Shown here one piece after another: positions 45,781 through 57,417 of a DNA stretch of 64,000 nt. Origin of the DNA: Adiantum capillus-veneris (lineage: Eukaryota; Streptophyta; Polypodiopsida; Polypodiales; Pteridaceae). The stretch is from assembly GCA_014529385.2 (NCBI GenBank), contig CM043965.1, forward strand, positions 10,238,912 through 10,302,911, read 5' to 3'. The position numbers and the translations under genes are program-made. Positions within the stretch are counted from its first letter, which is position 1. Each line of letters opens with the position of its first letter. Under the pieces are notes generated by a model. That model was not told the DNA's origin, made no database searches, and saw only the letters and a list, made by a program, of their open reading frames with translations.

Positions 45781-47448
45781 TGGAATTATACTGGTAGCGA
45801 GGTTTTTCCATCTTGTCCCTCGCAATACTCTCCAACCTTGTTTAAAGGTACCGGCCTAGTGTTTAGTTGAGGCTTGTCCAATTCTCTGATCCCTTCTTGA
45901 AGCTTCGAGGTGGGGTCTTTCACTCCAAATTTTTCTAGGCATTTGCCTACTGTGGTCCACATGTTTGGTCGTAACCTTAGGAGTTCGGCTAATGTGATTG
46001 TGCATGCCACCGGGGTGAACAATAACTCAATCAACCCTCGTGAATCCATCACTCTGTTAGAATAAAGTCTTTGAGATGGGATTGCTCTCACCTCAGACTT
46101 GGCTTCATACTCTCCTAGGTAAGAGGGTAGAGTTTTCAGCGAGTCTGGTTGGCTGTGCAAAGTTCATTTGTGATCTTGCCTCGAATTCTTCAATAGGAGG
46201 TAAGATCTCATTTTCTTTTCTCGTGCTATTCATGTGGTAACTCACCCTGCTAGCTTCGTTGGCCTCACGGATTTGCTTCCACAAGTCATCTAGACCGCTA
46301 CAATCCTTACCCATTTCTACCAATGTTTTAGGCTGGAGCCCCTCACTTGTCTCATCTGTTGTATTTGGCACTATGATAGGTTCTCCCCTAGACTCAGAGG
46401 AATTCGTGAGTCTTTCCTTTGTTTCTACTTGTTCCTCTAAAGTTGGTTTGATAGGGGTTGGAGCTGGTACTTCATGCCAATTTCCAGGTTTACCAAGCGG
46501 GTTTTCTATCAAGGATTGAGCTGTTTCAATCATCTTTCTACACATTTCCAACCTCTGTTTTTCTATTTCCGCATATGGATAAGTCATCCATCTTTGCTCT
46601 TGGGTTTGGTTCTTCTTGAGTCTGGCTTCGTAAGCTTTTAGAAGTGCATCTAACTGCTCATTTAACTTTTCTGCCAACACAGATCCTCCTGATCCTGCAC
46701 TTTTGGGTTCTGCTATTTCCTTGGGTGCTATGGTTGCCGCAGTGTGTGAGCTTAGGCTAGCTAGATCCTCTAACCGCTCTGATCTATCCTTTGTGTGTTT
46801 TAAATCCTCGGATAGAGCCGTTTGCTCTCGTTCTCTCCTAGCTTTCATACGCGCCTTTCTAGCTTTCCAAGTGCTTCTATGACCCTTCACTTCTGAACTT
46901 GGGGTATCGGTTTTTGGCTCTTCAACTATGGGTTTGTTCGTCGTTCTTTGAGCTTGGGCTCGTGTCACTGCCTGAATAGGTATTATTGTCTTGTTTTCTG
47001 ATCCTCCACTGGAAGGCACTGCCTCCAGTATGTTCAAGGTAGTTTTTGCTCCTTTGCTCGGGTTCTTAGGGAAATCAGGAATCAAATGAGTAACTCCACA
47101 CTCGGTGCAATATGCATTGACTCTAATGATTTCATCATGAGGACAGTCTCTTAGCCAATGGTCTCCACCACACTTGTAGAAGGGTCCTTTAGGCTGTTGA
47201 GGTGCTCCTTGAGCTCCTCTTTGTTGGTATGCATGTCTCTGCCCACCAATGCCTCCGTTGGCTATGAACAACAATGTTCGTTCATCCAAGCTATATATTC
47301 CTTCTCCTGTTGCCTGTCCAGTTGTTGGTGGTCCTATACTTCCCATCATGCTCCATGGTTCTGGCGTTGAGGGTTCTTTCGGTGGATAATAGACAGGATT
47401 TGCAGCATATCCATTGGGATCTTCGTAATATGCATGCATAGGCACCAA
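45781..47448 (-). pseudogene. gypsy gag C-terminal region with degenerate knuckles
   Basis: A Pro/Gln-rich start is followed by KCGGDHWLRDC and CTECGVTHLIPDF. Both are CCHC-like but each lacks one Cys (the first Cys of knuckle 1 is Phe; the last Cys of knuckle 2 is Phe). A basic Arg-rich helix (RKARMKARREREQTALSEDL) and a long charged, partly coiled region follow. It continues into 46160-45786 in another frame, just before the protease. Confidence 0.75.
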
Positions 47449-47639
47449 AGCCTTCTCTTGTGGTTCCGTTATTGTTGGTGTGTATCTTATGCCGATGGTC
47501 GTAATCCTAGTAGGGGTGGTTGTTGCCCCAACACTGGTTGTGGTCTCTCTACACCTACAGGTCCTGGTAGGTTGCCTGCTTGATATCTAGGCATCGGTGG
47601 AATTTGAGGAGATGCTACCTGAGCTTGGGGAGCGTACGG

Positions 47640-48446
47640 TCATTCTCTCACATACCCCTTGTTATAATAACATTCCTCTGTCCCATGGTTTGTCCATTTT
47701 TGTTCAATGGCACACCACTTGGGCTGTTTAGCCTGGGGTTTGGCGTACAAGTTAATCTTTTTTAGCACTTTCTCTACAAGCTGCTCTTGGCTTACAGCTA
47801 CTTCCCCTTTCGGTGCTGTCTTAGAGGACTTGCTTCCACTTTGTTGCGAGGAAGAATCATCGTCGAGATCCTTGAACTCACCCTCTTTGTAGACCGCACA
47901 ATTGTCTACAAGGTAAAGAGCCTCCTTGGTTAACTCGTTCAACGTCGTGCTCCTCTTCATATGTAAGTCCTTCTGGAGATCGGCATTCCTTAGTCCTTGT
48001 ATAAGTATAAGCATAAGTCTGGACTCAGTTGGCAATTCTTCCACAGGACAGAACTTAACATATCTTTTTAGTCGTAGGGCTGCCTTTCGCACAGATTCTC
48101 CGTCTTTCTGTTTCAATCTATGGATTTGTGAGATTGTATTATGAGCTATCCCCCTTTGTGAGAATTCCTCAATAAACTCGTCAAACACCTCCTCCATAGA
48201 CTCAAAGTCTCTACACTCCACAGAGTCAAACCAAGTAGCAGCGTCATCCTCTAGGGTTAGTCCAAACCCTGCAAATTGGGTAGGGAAGTCTAACACCTCT
48301 TCAGCTCTAATTACACGCACAAAGGCTGCTACATGATCTCTAGGATCTTTGTTTCCTGTGTATTTCTTGTTTACCCATTTTTGCACTTGAGAAGGTCTAA
48401 TTCTACGATGGTCTACAAATCTCATCATTGGATCTCCTCGTCCCAA
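47640..48446 (-). pseudogene. gypsy gag capsid domain (268 aa)
   Basis: Retrotrans_gag pattern: WVNKKYTGNKDPRDHVAAFV, FPTQFAGFGLTLEDDAATWF, DEFIEEFSQRGIAHNTISQI, LKQKDGESVRKAALRLKRYV and SRLMLILIQGLRNADLQKDL. It forms the virus-like particle in active members. The acidic tail (KDLDDDSSSQQSGSKSSK) precedes the knuckle region. It is frameshifted relative to the ORFs on both sides. A Pro-rich stretch lies between 47448 and 47640. Confidence 0.9.
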
Positions 48447-48589
48447 TCCATATACCTCCTCTGGCGGGTTCCTCTCCCAGTGGTGCTCCTAAGCCATAAT
48501 TTCTAACAGTTCTTGCAAGAGATGGTTCATCCCTTCAAACTCATTCTATGGGTGGTCTTCCAGGCTCTGTTGACCCTTGAGTTTTTGGC

Positions 48590-49758
48590 TTACTCTTGCC
48601 TTGATACCTTGATGTTCTGATCCGGGGCAGGTGGTAGGTTGTCAACCATGCCGATGGCATGATAGGCTATTCTGGTCAATACTTCCGGCGCGCCCAAGTA
48701 GGGTGGTGGTTCTTGTAAATCCCTTAGCCCTCGTGCGGCTTGATAACCATCTTGGTTTCGGTTTTGTTCTAATGTTGCACTCTGTCGAAGCCATGCCTGC
48801 AATGATGGCTGAGTTACTGATTGGTTTTGGTTGTTGAATGTCTGCTGTCGGGTAGAATGCGAAGTCGCGTCATACTCTTCTGAAAATGGATTTGTCGTCT
48901 TGCTAGGGGTGTAGGTGGCTCTTGCCACTTCATCGGCGGCATATGTTGATGCTTCTGGAACTGTTGCCTTTTCTACCTCCTCTGGAAGAATACGTTTGTA
49001 TTCTCGCTCGTACCTATCAACAAAAACGATATCCTTCCCCATAGCAATTTCATAAGAGAATAAGTAAAGAACCTTGTCTTTGCTTAATTTGTTTGGGTAG
49101 GGTTCTTTGCAACAAAAGTAAGAGACTATTCCCTCGCTCTCATGCTTGTAAATTCCCACATTCTCATTATAGGTTGAGACCCTGGTTGTTTTCTTATCAT
49201 ACATAAAAAGCGCTCCAGGTCGATCAATGTTTGGTGGCGGTTCTTGAGTTTCTGAAACCATTTTTCCTTTTGCCACGTTATCTCCATATCTGTTGTAATC
49301 CTCAGGGTTACTAACTATCAGATAGCGGTTCCTCTTTTTGTCTTGGAATCAGTCTCCATCATCATAGACTCGATTATCTACAGTCTGTGAGCCGGCCTTT
49401 CTTCAATACAAATACACTTGCGTCCTCGATAGTCAGAATAAACTAGGGCTCCCCTCGAGTTTGTTCCTTCTAAGAAGATTACAGTGAACTTGGAATCGTT
49501 CAAATGATTTAAGGAGGTGCTTCCCCTTGGCATTGGTCTGTCATAGGTGAAACCTCCTGGCTGTTGACTATCCATCATAAAGAAGGACTTATCTGATGAA
49601 GTGTCAGTATCACTACCCTCCTCAATAATCGGTGCTAGTGGATCTAGCCTTGCCTGAGTTACACTCTCCTCGGTGGACACTAAGCTACCTTGGTCACCTG
49701 CCACCTTTTGGTCTCTAAAAATGTATCTTCCTGATCTTAAATTCATCAAACTTAGCAA
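48590..49758 (-). pseudogene. gypsy gag N-terminal region
   Basis: The ATG near 49747 gives MNLRSGRYIF, a common plant gypsy gag start (LRSGR). Two open pieces (49758-49378 and 49276-48590) are separated by a stop and frameshift. The second has DRPGALFMYDKKTTRVSTYN and an Asn/Gln/Ser-rich tail (QTFNNQNQSVTQPSLQAWLR). No enzyme motif. It is unusually long for a gag N-terminus: together with 47640-48446 the matrix-capsid part exceeds 600 codons. Confidence 0.65.
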
Positions 49759-50168
49759 TGCAATTTATCACAAATCCAACCACTCACCTGGCAAAGGGTC
49801 AGTTTCTGCACAACTTCTTGCTTTGCCGTCAAATATACCTATACACAAGCGTTTAATTCCGGCAATCGAATCAAAGCATTTTAACCGCTAGAGGTGGTTT
49901 TAGTAATGATTGGTATAACTGGAGAGTTAACCTCAGCCACTATTGTATTTTATACACTGATGATGTTCTGGTTTAGGTCTACTAATCTGGAACTGTACTT
50001 CCCTCGGATGTCGATCAATTTACCTGAAAAAGTCTTAATTTTGTCTTTGCTCCGTCAAAAAGTTAAACAAGGTCCAAATTCTCTTCTGAAAGAAGTTCTG
50101 GAATCCTCAAGTCAAATGGAACGTCACTGTATAACCTCAGTCAAATTTTCTCCTTCCTAAGCCTCAGT

Positions 50169-50192
50169 AGACATCCTACACATAGGATGTCT
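50169..50192. repeat. 24-bp palindrome, leader copy 1
   Basis: AGACATCCTACA then CATAGGATGTCT. Imperfect only near the centre. Confidence 0.9.
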
Positions 50193-50431
50193 CCTAGTCT
50201 GTTTTGCCTGGATTTTTGCACTATGGATTCCCCTTGATGTGCTGATTCCACAGCTATTTTTACTTTGTGATTTGGACACCTATAAGCTGGTCAATGGATC
50301 AAAAATCTATTCCGACAGCCTGATGTTGGTATGATCAGTCAAATCAACCCCAATTTGGACCAAAATTGACTAGGAGGCTTGCCTCAGGCTGCTAGGCCTA
50401 CAGTCAGTTTCTGGCTTGAATTTCTTGCTTT

Positions 50432-50455
50432 AGACATTCTACGTGTAGCATGTCT
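50432..50455. repeat. 24-bp palindrome, leader copy 2 (diverged)
   Basis: AGACATTCTACG then TGTAGCATGTCT. Recognisable, with mismatches in both arms. Confidence 0.8.
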
Positions 50456-50556
50456 TTTTGCTCAAAATGGCTTCAAATGCAAAGCACACACTCTCTTTAA
50501 GGTGTTGGTCACTTTGGTATGCTCAAAACTGAGTTTGGAGTGCAAAATCACACAGA

Positions 50557-50580
50557 TGACATCCTACGCGTAGGATGTCT
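50557..50580. repeat. 24-bp palindrome, leader copy 3
   Basis: TGACATCCTACG then CGTAGGATGTCT. Perfect except the outermost base. Confidence 0.95.
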
Positions 50581-51001
50581 TTTTGGCCTGTTTGACCCCA
50601 GACTTGATCCACAGCTCCCCCTTGATGTCAGCAACCCAGTGGTATGCTTCAATTTTGGTTTGGATTTTAAAAGTCCCCAATTTTAGATGTTCCAGTATTT
50701 TTCAATCAAAAGTGCTAAAGTCTGCTCAGAATCCAATTTTTCTCACCCAATTGAGATGAAAACCTCTCTCAGTCACTCAATATATCATGCAGATCATGCT
50801 CATGCAGCCATCCTATGGTTTTGGTCTTAAAATAATGCCTTGGTACAATTTGGGTAGGATGTCTGGAAATTTCTATCTATCTAGCCTTATCCTGTCAAGA
50901 TATGGTCAAATTTCCACTTTCCAGGTGAAAATAGGGTAAAACCTACCTTCTAAATACACTGGTCAACTCAAAATTCCAAAATTTCCTCCAGATTAGACTG
51001 T

Positions 51002-51025
51002 AGGCATCCTACGCGTAGGATGTCT
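51002..51025. repeat. 24-bp palindrome, leader copy 4
   Basis: AGGCATCCTACG then CGTAGGATGTCT. One mismatch in the left arm. Confidence 0.93.
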
Positions 51026-51545
51026 CCTGGCTTGAAATTTATTTTTTTTCTAACAGAAATGCTACTGATGCTTTGCAGCTCTATCAGAAACACTCACAGT
51101 AACTTTTGGCCTTCACTTCACCTTTCAAACACACTTTTGTGTCTTTTACAACCTTGTGATGAACCTAACAACAAGTATACATGCATGAAGTGCTCTAGAT
51201 CATCAATCATGATGTCCTACTTATCCTACTCCTACTCATCATGTGAAATGGTGATAATGGTGTTTTGGTTGCTTCCTGGCCTCTCGGGACTCTCAAGCTC
51301 TCCTTTCACCGCTTCTACCACTCCAATCACTACTTATCAACTCAACTAAGACCTAAACTATCTCAGTCTACCTAACTCTACCTAAGTTGAAGGATCTAGT
51401 CCAGACACACGCTCCCTAGACTCCCTCTAAGACCTAGAGAGTCCTCCACCCTCTAATCCTATCTAAATGTCAAACGAGACTCTTGGCAAGCTAAAGAATC
51501 TCTATCCTCAAGGACTAGTCTCGGTCACCTACCTAGGGTTTTCGT

Positions 51546-51562
51546 CCCCAGCAGCGGCGCCA
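51546..51562 (-). promoter_or_regulatory. PBS of the giant gypsy element (tRNA-Asp-like)
   Basis: The minus strand reads TGGCGCCGCTGCTGGGG, one base from the LTR end. Athila/Tat-type elements use TGGCGCCGTTGCCGGGG, the complement of the tRNA-Asp 3' end; this copy differs at two positions. Confidence 0.82.
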
Positions 51563-51563
51563 A

Positions 51564-52468
51564 TGTTGGACGAACACGTCGCGACGGATGTCAGCGCAGT
51601 GAGAACTCACCTAACAAGATTTGTCAGCTGAGGATGAAGCTCGACCCGCAGGCACGTGGAAGCAATCATAGGGTGTCAACCTACACTCGACCGACTCTTA
51701 ACTAATTCCTACAGAGGTCTCTACCCAATGTCTAAGCTACAGCCTTGAGGAGTGCATAAGGGGAGACATACTACAACACTTTCTAGAGCCGAATACGCAT
51801 CAGACAATCTCGAAATGCCACAGAACCTGAAGGAGACCCTACTAACACCAATAGGTAGCTCTCCCTAAGGTCTATGAACCAAAACCCCAACCCAAAACAC
51901 GCGGTGGAAAATCACGTAGGATGTCTGGCCGAAATTTGCAGGTTGTCGTTTTCAAAAACTAAAGTGCCTAATGTGTAGCTCTATTCAATGCGAACGCGTG
52001 GATATGCTGCAATGCAAAAACGAACAACGTATGCTCACCGAATCACCAGAGGAAGCTCGTAGATGGAGCTTGCAAAACCGGACCATACACGTGCAATGTA
52101 GGTATTGGCGTGTAGCTCTCGTCGGGGGCAAAACGCTTCACTTCTCCGCACTCGATTCCGACCACCAGTGCGCGCATAGCGTCGAGATGAAGCTCTCACT
52201 CTCTCTCTTACAGAATACGCTCACTCGCAGACTTCAAATTTTGTTTTAAATGACAAAGGGTTTTTTTCATTAAGGTCAAAAAGTGGTATAAATACCTTAT
52301 AATTCTCAAAACCTAATGTTCCAATTTAACCATCTGCTCAATCTAAATGTCAAAACTAGGATACAATCTGGAAACTTCTGTAAGCCCCAATATTTACAAA
52401 GGTGAAATGTCGGGTTTTCTTAATAAATGAATAATTACAAAAAATAATAATCCGCCGAGCAGTCATTT
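51564..52468 (-). repeat. 5' LTR of the giant gypsy, inner part
   Basis: Inner end ..GTCCAACA on the minus strand next to the PBS. The sequence matches 61646-62574 in reverse complement with roughly 10% difference by eye. It has a TATA box near 52284 (minus) and the half-site ACGTAGGATGTCT at 51914-51926. It is interrupted at 52468 by copia D and resumes at 57635. Confidence 0.9.
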
Positions 52469-52681
52469 TGTTGGAATTAGGGTTGCAGAGAAACACGCAC
52501 AGCTTGGAGAAGACGAAGGAAGCTCAAGGCACACAATAGAGAGTGTATTACTTAGTGTGCAATGGAAAGATAGATAGCCCTAGAGTGATGGGCGTATATA
52601 CAATGCTCGGGGGAAAAAACCTCCTAAAGAGGGAAAAAATGCCCCGGCGGTCCTAGTGTGTTCACACACATCACTACCACA
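52469..52681 (-). repeat. 3' LTR of copia D
   Basis: TGTTGGAATTAGGG...ACTACCACA on the plus strand. TATA-like GTATATAC at 52594-52601. A G-rich purine run (minus-strand AGGGGGGA, near 52698-52705) lies just inside, as expected for a PPT. Confidence 0.9.
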
Positions 52682-52822
52682 TGTATATGGTAACAAATCC
52701 CCCCTGGAGTGATGCGGTGAACGAGAGCTAGCACATGAGTAAAGGGAAATGCCATGCCCTGAGGACATGATCAGTCCACAAAGGGGAGTAATCCCAAAGC
52801 TTTGTGGAAAGCTTCAAGCTTC

Positions 52823-53737
52823 TCACGAGACAATGCCTTTGTGAAGATCTGCAAGGTTGTCCTGTGTTAGCACATAAGCCAAGCTGATCTCTCCAATTGA
52901 GAGCCTCTCCCTGACATAGTGGTAATGCACCTCAATGTGCTTTGTGCAAGCATGAAAAATTGGGTTCCTCGCAACTGCCAATGCGCTCTGACTGTCAGTG
53001 TAGATAGTGTTGGCAGTGTCCTGTCCAACACCCAAATCAGCCGCCATAAGGCGTCTAAGCCATACACACTCAACCGTAGCTGTGAAGACTGCCCTGTACT
53101 CAGCCTCACCACTCGAAGTGGCCACAGTAGGTTGATCCTTGCTCAACCATGATATACATGGACTGCCAAGCATGAAACAAAAACCACTTGTGGACACTCG
53201 CGTGTCAAAACAACCAGCCCAATCTGAGTCCAAAAAAGCATGTAAGTCTGGCGACAATGATCCCCCCTTGGGATAAAACAAGCCAAGATGTAAAGTGCCA
53301 CTAAGGTAGCGGAAAATCCTCTTGACAGTCTGCCAATGCTTAGACCCTGGGCTATGCATAAATATTCTGATCTGTGAGACTGCAAACTGAATATCTGGCC
53401 TCGTGTTGCATACATAAATGAGGCAGCCAAGAGCAATTTGGTAAAGAGTGACATCAGCAAGATCGCCATCATCATGTAGAATCAACTTCAAACCTGTTTC
53501 CATGGGAGTGGCAATAGGTTTGCAATCCTCAAGTCCAAACTTACATAGTAATGTCTCTATGTAACTTTTCTGACACAAGGCAATACCACCATCACACTGT
53601 TCAAACTGTATACCCAAGTAATGATGCAACAGCCCCAAATCTTTCATCTTGAAAGTAGCATTCAAATCAGCCTTAAATTCATCAATATGTCTCTCATTTG
53701 GTCCGGTGATCAGCAAATCATCGACATAAAGAACCAC
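52823..53737 (-). CDS. copia D RT C-terminal part and RNase H (304 aa)
   Basis: Starts at the catalytic motif MVLYVDDLLITGPNERHIDE, then FKMKDLGLLHHYLGIQFEQC. RNase H follows with LDSDWAGCFDTRVSTSGFCF, TSSGEAEYRAVFTATVECVW (catalytic Glu), YTDSQSALAVARNP (third Asp) and KHIEVHYHYVRERL. All acidic active-site residues are present. The first Met is internal; a frameshift near 53740 separates it from the rest of RT. Confidence 0.92.
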   Translation of the reverse strand: MVLYVDDLLITGPNERHIDEFKADLNATFKMKDLGLLHHYLGIQFEQCDGGIALCQKSYIETLLCKFGLEDCKPIATPMETGLKLILHDDGDLADVTLYQIALGCLIYVCNTRPDIQFAVSQIRIFMHSPGSKHWQTVKRIFRYLSGTLHLGLFYPKGGSLSPDLHAFLDSDWAGCFDTRVSTSGFCFMLGSPCISWLSKDQPTVATSSGEAEYRAVFTATVECVWLRRLMAADLGVGQDTANTIYTDSQSALAVARNPIFHACTKHIEVHYHYVRERLSIGEISLAYVLTQDNLADLHKGIVS

Positions 53738-54665
53738 AATGAGAAGTACATCTCCTCACGCTTTACATACAATGTGCTTTCTGTTGGACTGTTACGAAAG
53801 CCTCATTTAACCAAATGAGCGTCAGCTTTCTCATACCAAGCACGAGGAGATTGCTTCAACCCATACAAAGTCTTCTTACATCTGCACACTTTGTCCTCTT
53901 GTCCTTTTATGACAAAACCGCGAGGCTACGTTACATAAACTTCCTCAAATATGTCACCATTCAAGAAAGCAGTAACAATGTCTGATTGATGTACATCCCA
54001 ACCAAAATGAGCTGCCAATGCACATAGAAAACGCACATAGTCATACGACAAGTGGGAGCAAAAGTCTCTTCATAATCAGTGCCTTTTTGCTGTGCATAAC
54101 CCTTTGCAACAAGTTGAGCGTTATGGCGATCGATCTCACCATGCGGCTTGCGTTTCAACTTGTAAACCCACTTCGTACCAATGGCCTTTTTGCCAGGAGG
54201 CAAATCACATAAAGTCCATGTGCCATTTTCTATAAGTGCATCATATTCTGATATCAGGGCAGCCATCCAATTTTCTGAATTATGTGCTTCATCAAAAGAC
54301 AGAGGCTCCTCAACATCATGTAAGCTAGACACAGTCAAAGCATAACAATCTGATGCATAAGATGCATGGCGAGAGCCTGAACGAGTACGACTAGACAAAG
54401 GTGCATCCAATTTACTGCCACGCAAAGTGTGGACCGGCCATTTTGGCATACCTCTAGCTTGCTCATTTTCAGCCCTTTCCTCATCAAGTACATCATGTAC
54501 ATCTGCATCAGTAATAGGCTGATCTAAAACATTTTTAGAAACCCCCATAGGCTGTGCATGTACCTCATTGGAACTTACATTCGTATTTCCACCACTAAAA
54601 AGAGGCAACAAAGTCTCATAAATGTCCTGTGAGCTTACATTACTGTCTCTAGTACATGACAGCAA
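53738..54665 (-). pseudogene. copia D RT N-terminal part and integrase-RT linker
   Basis: A variable linker is followed by EEPLSFDEAHNSENWMAALI, WTLCDLPPGKKAIGTKWVYK, RKPHGEIDRHNAQLVAKGYA and QKGTDYEETFAPTCRM. After 53961 the palm continues in other frames (FGWDVHQSDIVTAFLNGDIF, EEVYVT, KTLYGLKQSPRAWYEK). Stop and frameshifts between 53740 and 54020. Confidence 0.88.
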
Positions 54666-54668
54666 GGG

Positions 54669-55334
54669 CTAAACAAAATCTTCCACAAACACTACATCCC
54701 TTGAAACCAGAATATGTTTTGTTTGCGGATGATACAACCTGTAACCTTTGCTTTCAGCACTATAACCAACAAAAATACATTTGACAGTCTTATCATCCAA
54801 TTTTCTGCGCTGCACTGGTGGCATCAAAGCATATGCCAAATAGCCAGAAACACGCATGTGCTCAATAGAAGTCTTTCTATCATGCCATGCTTCATATGGA
54901 GTAATAGACTGCAAAGCTTTCGTAGGACACCTGTTAAGTACATAAGTGGCACACATGATGGCCTCAAGCCAAAAAGAATGCGGCAAAGCTTGACTTTTGA
55001 CCATACATCGTGCCATCTCCGTCAGTGACCTATTTTTCCTCTCAGCAACACCATTTTGTTGAGGTGTATAAGGCACTGTACATTGGTGTTTTATCCCACG
55101 ACTAGCCAGAAATGCATTAAATTCATGAGACATATATTCCCCCCCTCGATCGGAACGGAGGGTGCCCATAGTATATTTCGAGACATTTTCAGCCATAGCC
55201 AGAAATTGTTTGAAGCACATAAAAACTTTGGACTTCGCTTTAAGCAGAAATACCCATGCATGCCTGGAGTAATCATCAATGAAAGTCACGAAGTACAGGT
55301 AATTGCCCAAGGGCGGAGTTTGCATGGCCCACAA
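54669..55334 (-). CDS. copia D integrase core (221 aa)
   Basis: YFVTFIDDYSRHAWVFLLKA, GTLRSDRGGEYMSHEFNAFL (second Asp), PQQNGVAERKNRSLTEMARC (catalytic Glu) and the C-terminal GYSAESKGYRLYHPQTKHIL block. The first Asp (LVHSD) lies just upstream across a frameshift near 55340. It ends at a TAA (54669) in frame with RT. Confidence 0.9.
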   Translation of the reverse strand: MWAMQTPPLGNYLYFVTFIDDYSRHAWVFLLKAKSKVFMCFKQFLAMAENVSKYTMGTLRSDRGGEYMSHEFNAFLASRGIKHQCTVPYTPQQNGVAERKNRSLTEMARCMVKSQALPHSFWLEAIMCATYVLNRCPTKALQSITPYEAWHDRKTSIEHMRVSGYLAYALMPPVQRRKLDDKTVKCIFVGYSAESKGYRLYHPQTKHILVSRDVVFVEDFV

Positions 55335-55375
55335 ACATCACTATACACAAGTTGCAATCTGCATGTGGCCCGAAC

Positions 55376-56070
55376 TCAACCATCCTTTGGAAACTTAGAA
55401 CGCTGCATCTTACCCAAAATACAGCCTTCACAAACATGTTTGACAGGTGCTTCAAGAGGCGGCAAAGAAGCAACCATATCAAATTTTTGCAAAAGCAGCA
55501 AACTGGCAAAATTCAGATGACCAAAACGTGCATGCCAAAATTTTGCATCTGAAATAGCCCTTGAATCTGCAACAGAATTTGCAAAATTTTGTCCACACTT
55601 GTCATACAAAGTGAGCTTATACAACCCACAACACAAAAGGCCAGATGCAACAATTTCATCATCAAAACTGAGATCATGAACTGTACATCTGTCATCCACT
55701 AATTTGACTACAAGTCGAAGTCTAGCAAGTCCGGATACAAACAAAAGATTCTTCTTGATCCCAGGTACATAAAGTGCATCAACAAGTGTGAAAGAACTGC
55801 CATGTGCAGCAGTAAGCACAATCTTCCAACTCCCTGAACTGGATAAGAGGCATTGTTGGCACAAGTGACTGAATTCCCATTAGGGACAGACTCGAGAGAG
55901 GTAAACAATTCACGATGTGAAGTAATGTGCTTTGTAGCACCACTGTCAAAATACCACACATGTGAATCTGCAGCAACTGACAAGCATGCATCATGGACAC
56001 CAGGATTGTAAGTACACTCTGTGCTAAAAGCCCATTCTGCATCAACATCAGCAGCATAGTCTCCTTTCAC
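55376..56070 (-). pseudogene. copia D protease and integrase zinc-finger region
   Basis: WYFDSGATKHITSHRELFTS is an intact copia protease site near 55935. The frame changes at about 55855 to LVDALYVPGIKKNLLFVSGL and then WHARFGHLNFASLLLLQKFD ... HVCEGCILGKMQ, the HHCC finger of integrase, ending at 55376. Confidence 0.88.
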
Positions 56071-57052
56071 AGAAGACTCAAAATGGCTGCATTTGTAGTG
56101 GAACCAACATTTGCAGTGGAACCACCCTCTTTCTTCTTAGCCTCTTTGGCCTTCAACTTAGGACACGACTTGATCAAGTGATCATTAGCTTTACAATAAT
56201 GGCAGCGCATCTTCTTTTTGCCCTTATCACCAGAATTGCCAGACAAAGTGCTGCCAGCAGAAGCATTGGGAACATAATTTTTGCCACTCGCAGCAGAACA
56301 ATAAGAAGTGGCTGCATTGTTGTTACCACCGTTTCTTTTAGAAGCAATAAAAGCCTGTTCAACTACACACTCTCTAGTCCTGTTTTTTCTAGAAAGTGAC
56401 TCTTGCAACAGCAATGTGCATAATGCATCAAACTTGAAAACTTCTGGATTTCCTTGGGTCATAAGTGTCCAATTACTAGCAAAAGTCTGGTAAGAATCTG
56501 GTAAGGCATCAAGAACAGTCCGCAGAAGGGAACTATCTGAAATGACTTCACCTGCAGAAATAAGCTGCTCATTGATATCCTTGACACTAGCAAAGAAAGT
56601 GTCCATATCATCTTCCTCATGCATAATCTTCGACTCCAGCTCTTTACGCAACAAAGCAATTTTAGCCTTATTACGACTTTCATAAAGACCTTATAGAATA
56701 TCCCAAGCCTGTTTTGCAGATTTTGCTGAACGGATGTGAGGAACAATGGTGCGCTTCACAGACAACGCAATCAATGCATGAGCATGCGCATCCTTAACAT
56801 CCCAACGAGCTTGTTCTGTCGTAGGCAAAACAACTCTAACAGCAGCAATCCTTGCAGCAAGACCTGCAACATCCTCAACATCGCCTACATCCTCACCACC
56901 AGGACGTACATCAATGCCCTGCACAATATTCCAGACGCCCTTTGACACAAGAACATGTTACATCATGTAGCCCACATAGGGTAATTGTCCCCATCCAACC
57001 CGTCCTCAGCAGCAAACATCTTGAACACATCTGTGTTGTTGTTGTCAGCCAT
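56067..57052 (-). pseudogene. copia D gag
   Basis: ATG at 57052 (MADNNNTDVFKMFAAEDGLD, GDNYPMWAT), frameshift near 56965, then HVLVSKGVWNIVQGID and UBN2 to DIL, stop at 56691, and RNKAKIALLRKELES ... VLDALPDSYQTFASNWTL. It ends with the complete knuckle CHYCKANDHLIKSC. A leader of about 350 bp separates the ATG from the PBS. Confidence 0.88.
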
Positions 57053-57403
57053 GGTAAATGCTGCACCTGATGTGAAAACTGCCCGAAAATAGGAGAAATG
57101 GAGCGGGAACAACACGTGCGATATAGTGCAAACCGTGGAAGACTGTAAGGCACCTGATATGCAGAAAACGGCTCTGATAGAAATTTTGCACAAAATGACG
57201 AAATAGCCTGTGCAGTATTGCCTGTAGTGGAAACGGAGGCCGAAATGAGCCCAAATCAAAAATCTGAGCAGACCGAGCTCTATGAGCCGACCCGAAGTAT
57301 TTGTCGACCCGCGAACGCTTGCCAAAGCTCACTGAAATTGGAGAAAGTGTGCAAGCGTGTAGTACTGGAGCTGTTGGCGACTGAGCCCGGGAGGACGCAA
57401 TCT

Positions 57404-57415
57404 GCTCTGATACCA
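57404..57415 (-). promoter_or_regulatory. PBS of copia D
   Basis: The minus strand reads TGGTATCAGAGC, two bases from the LTR. Confidence 0.93.
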
Positions 57416-57417
57416 AT

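Larger units (their letters stand above)
49759..51545 (-). other. Long gypsy leader (1.8 kb) with palindromic sites
   Basis: Untranslated region between PBS and gag, AT-rich, no ORF of note. It contains four 24-bp palindromes (50169-50192, 50432-50455, 50557-50580, 51002-51025) and a half-site at 50854-50864. The best copies read AGACATCCTACG followed by its exact reverse complement. Confidence 0.8.

Noticed and set aside
49894-50160. Short plus-strand ORFs in the gypsy leader
   Set aside because: AT-rich, short, and on the strand opposite to the element; no motif.
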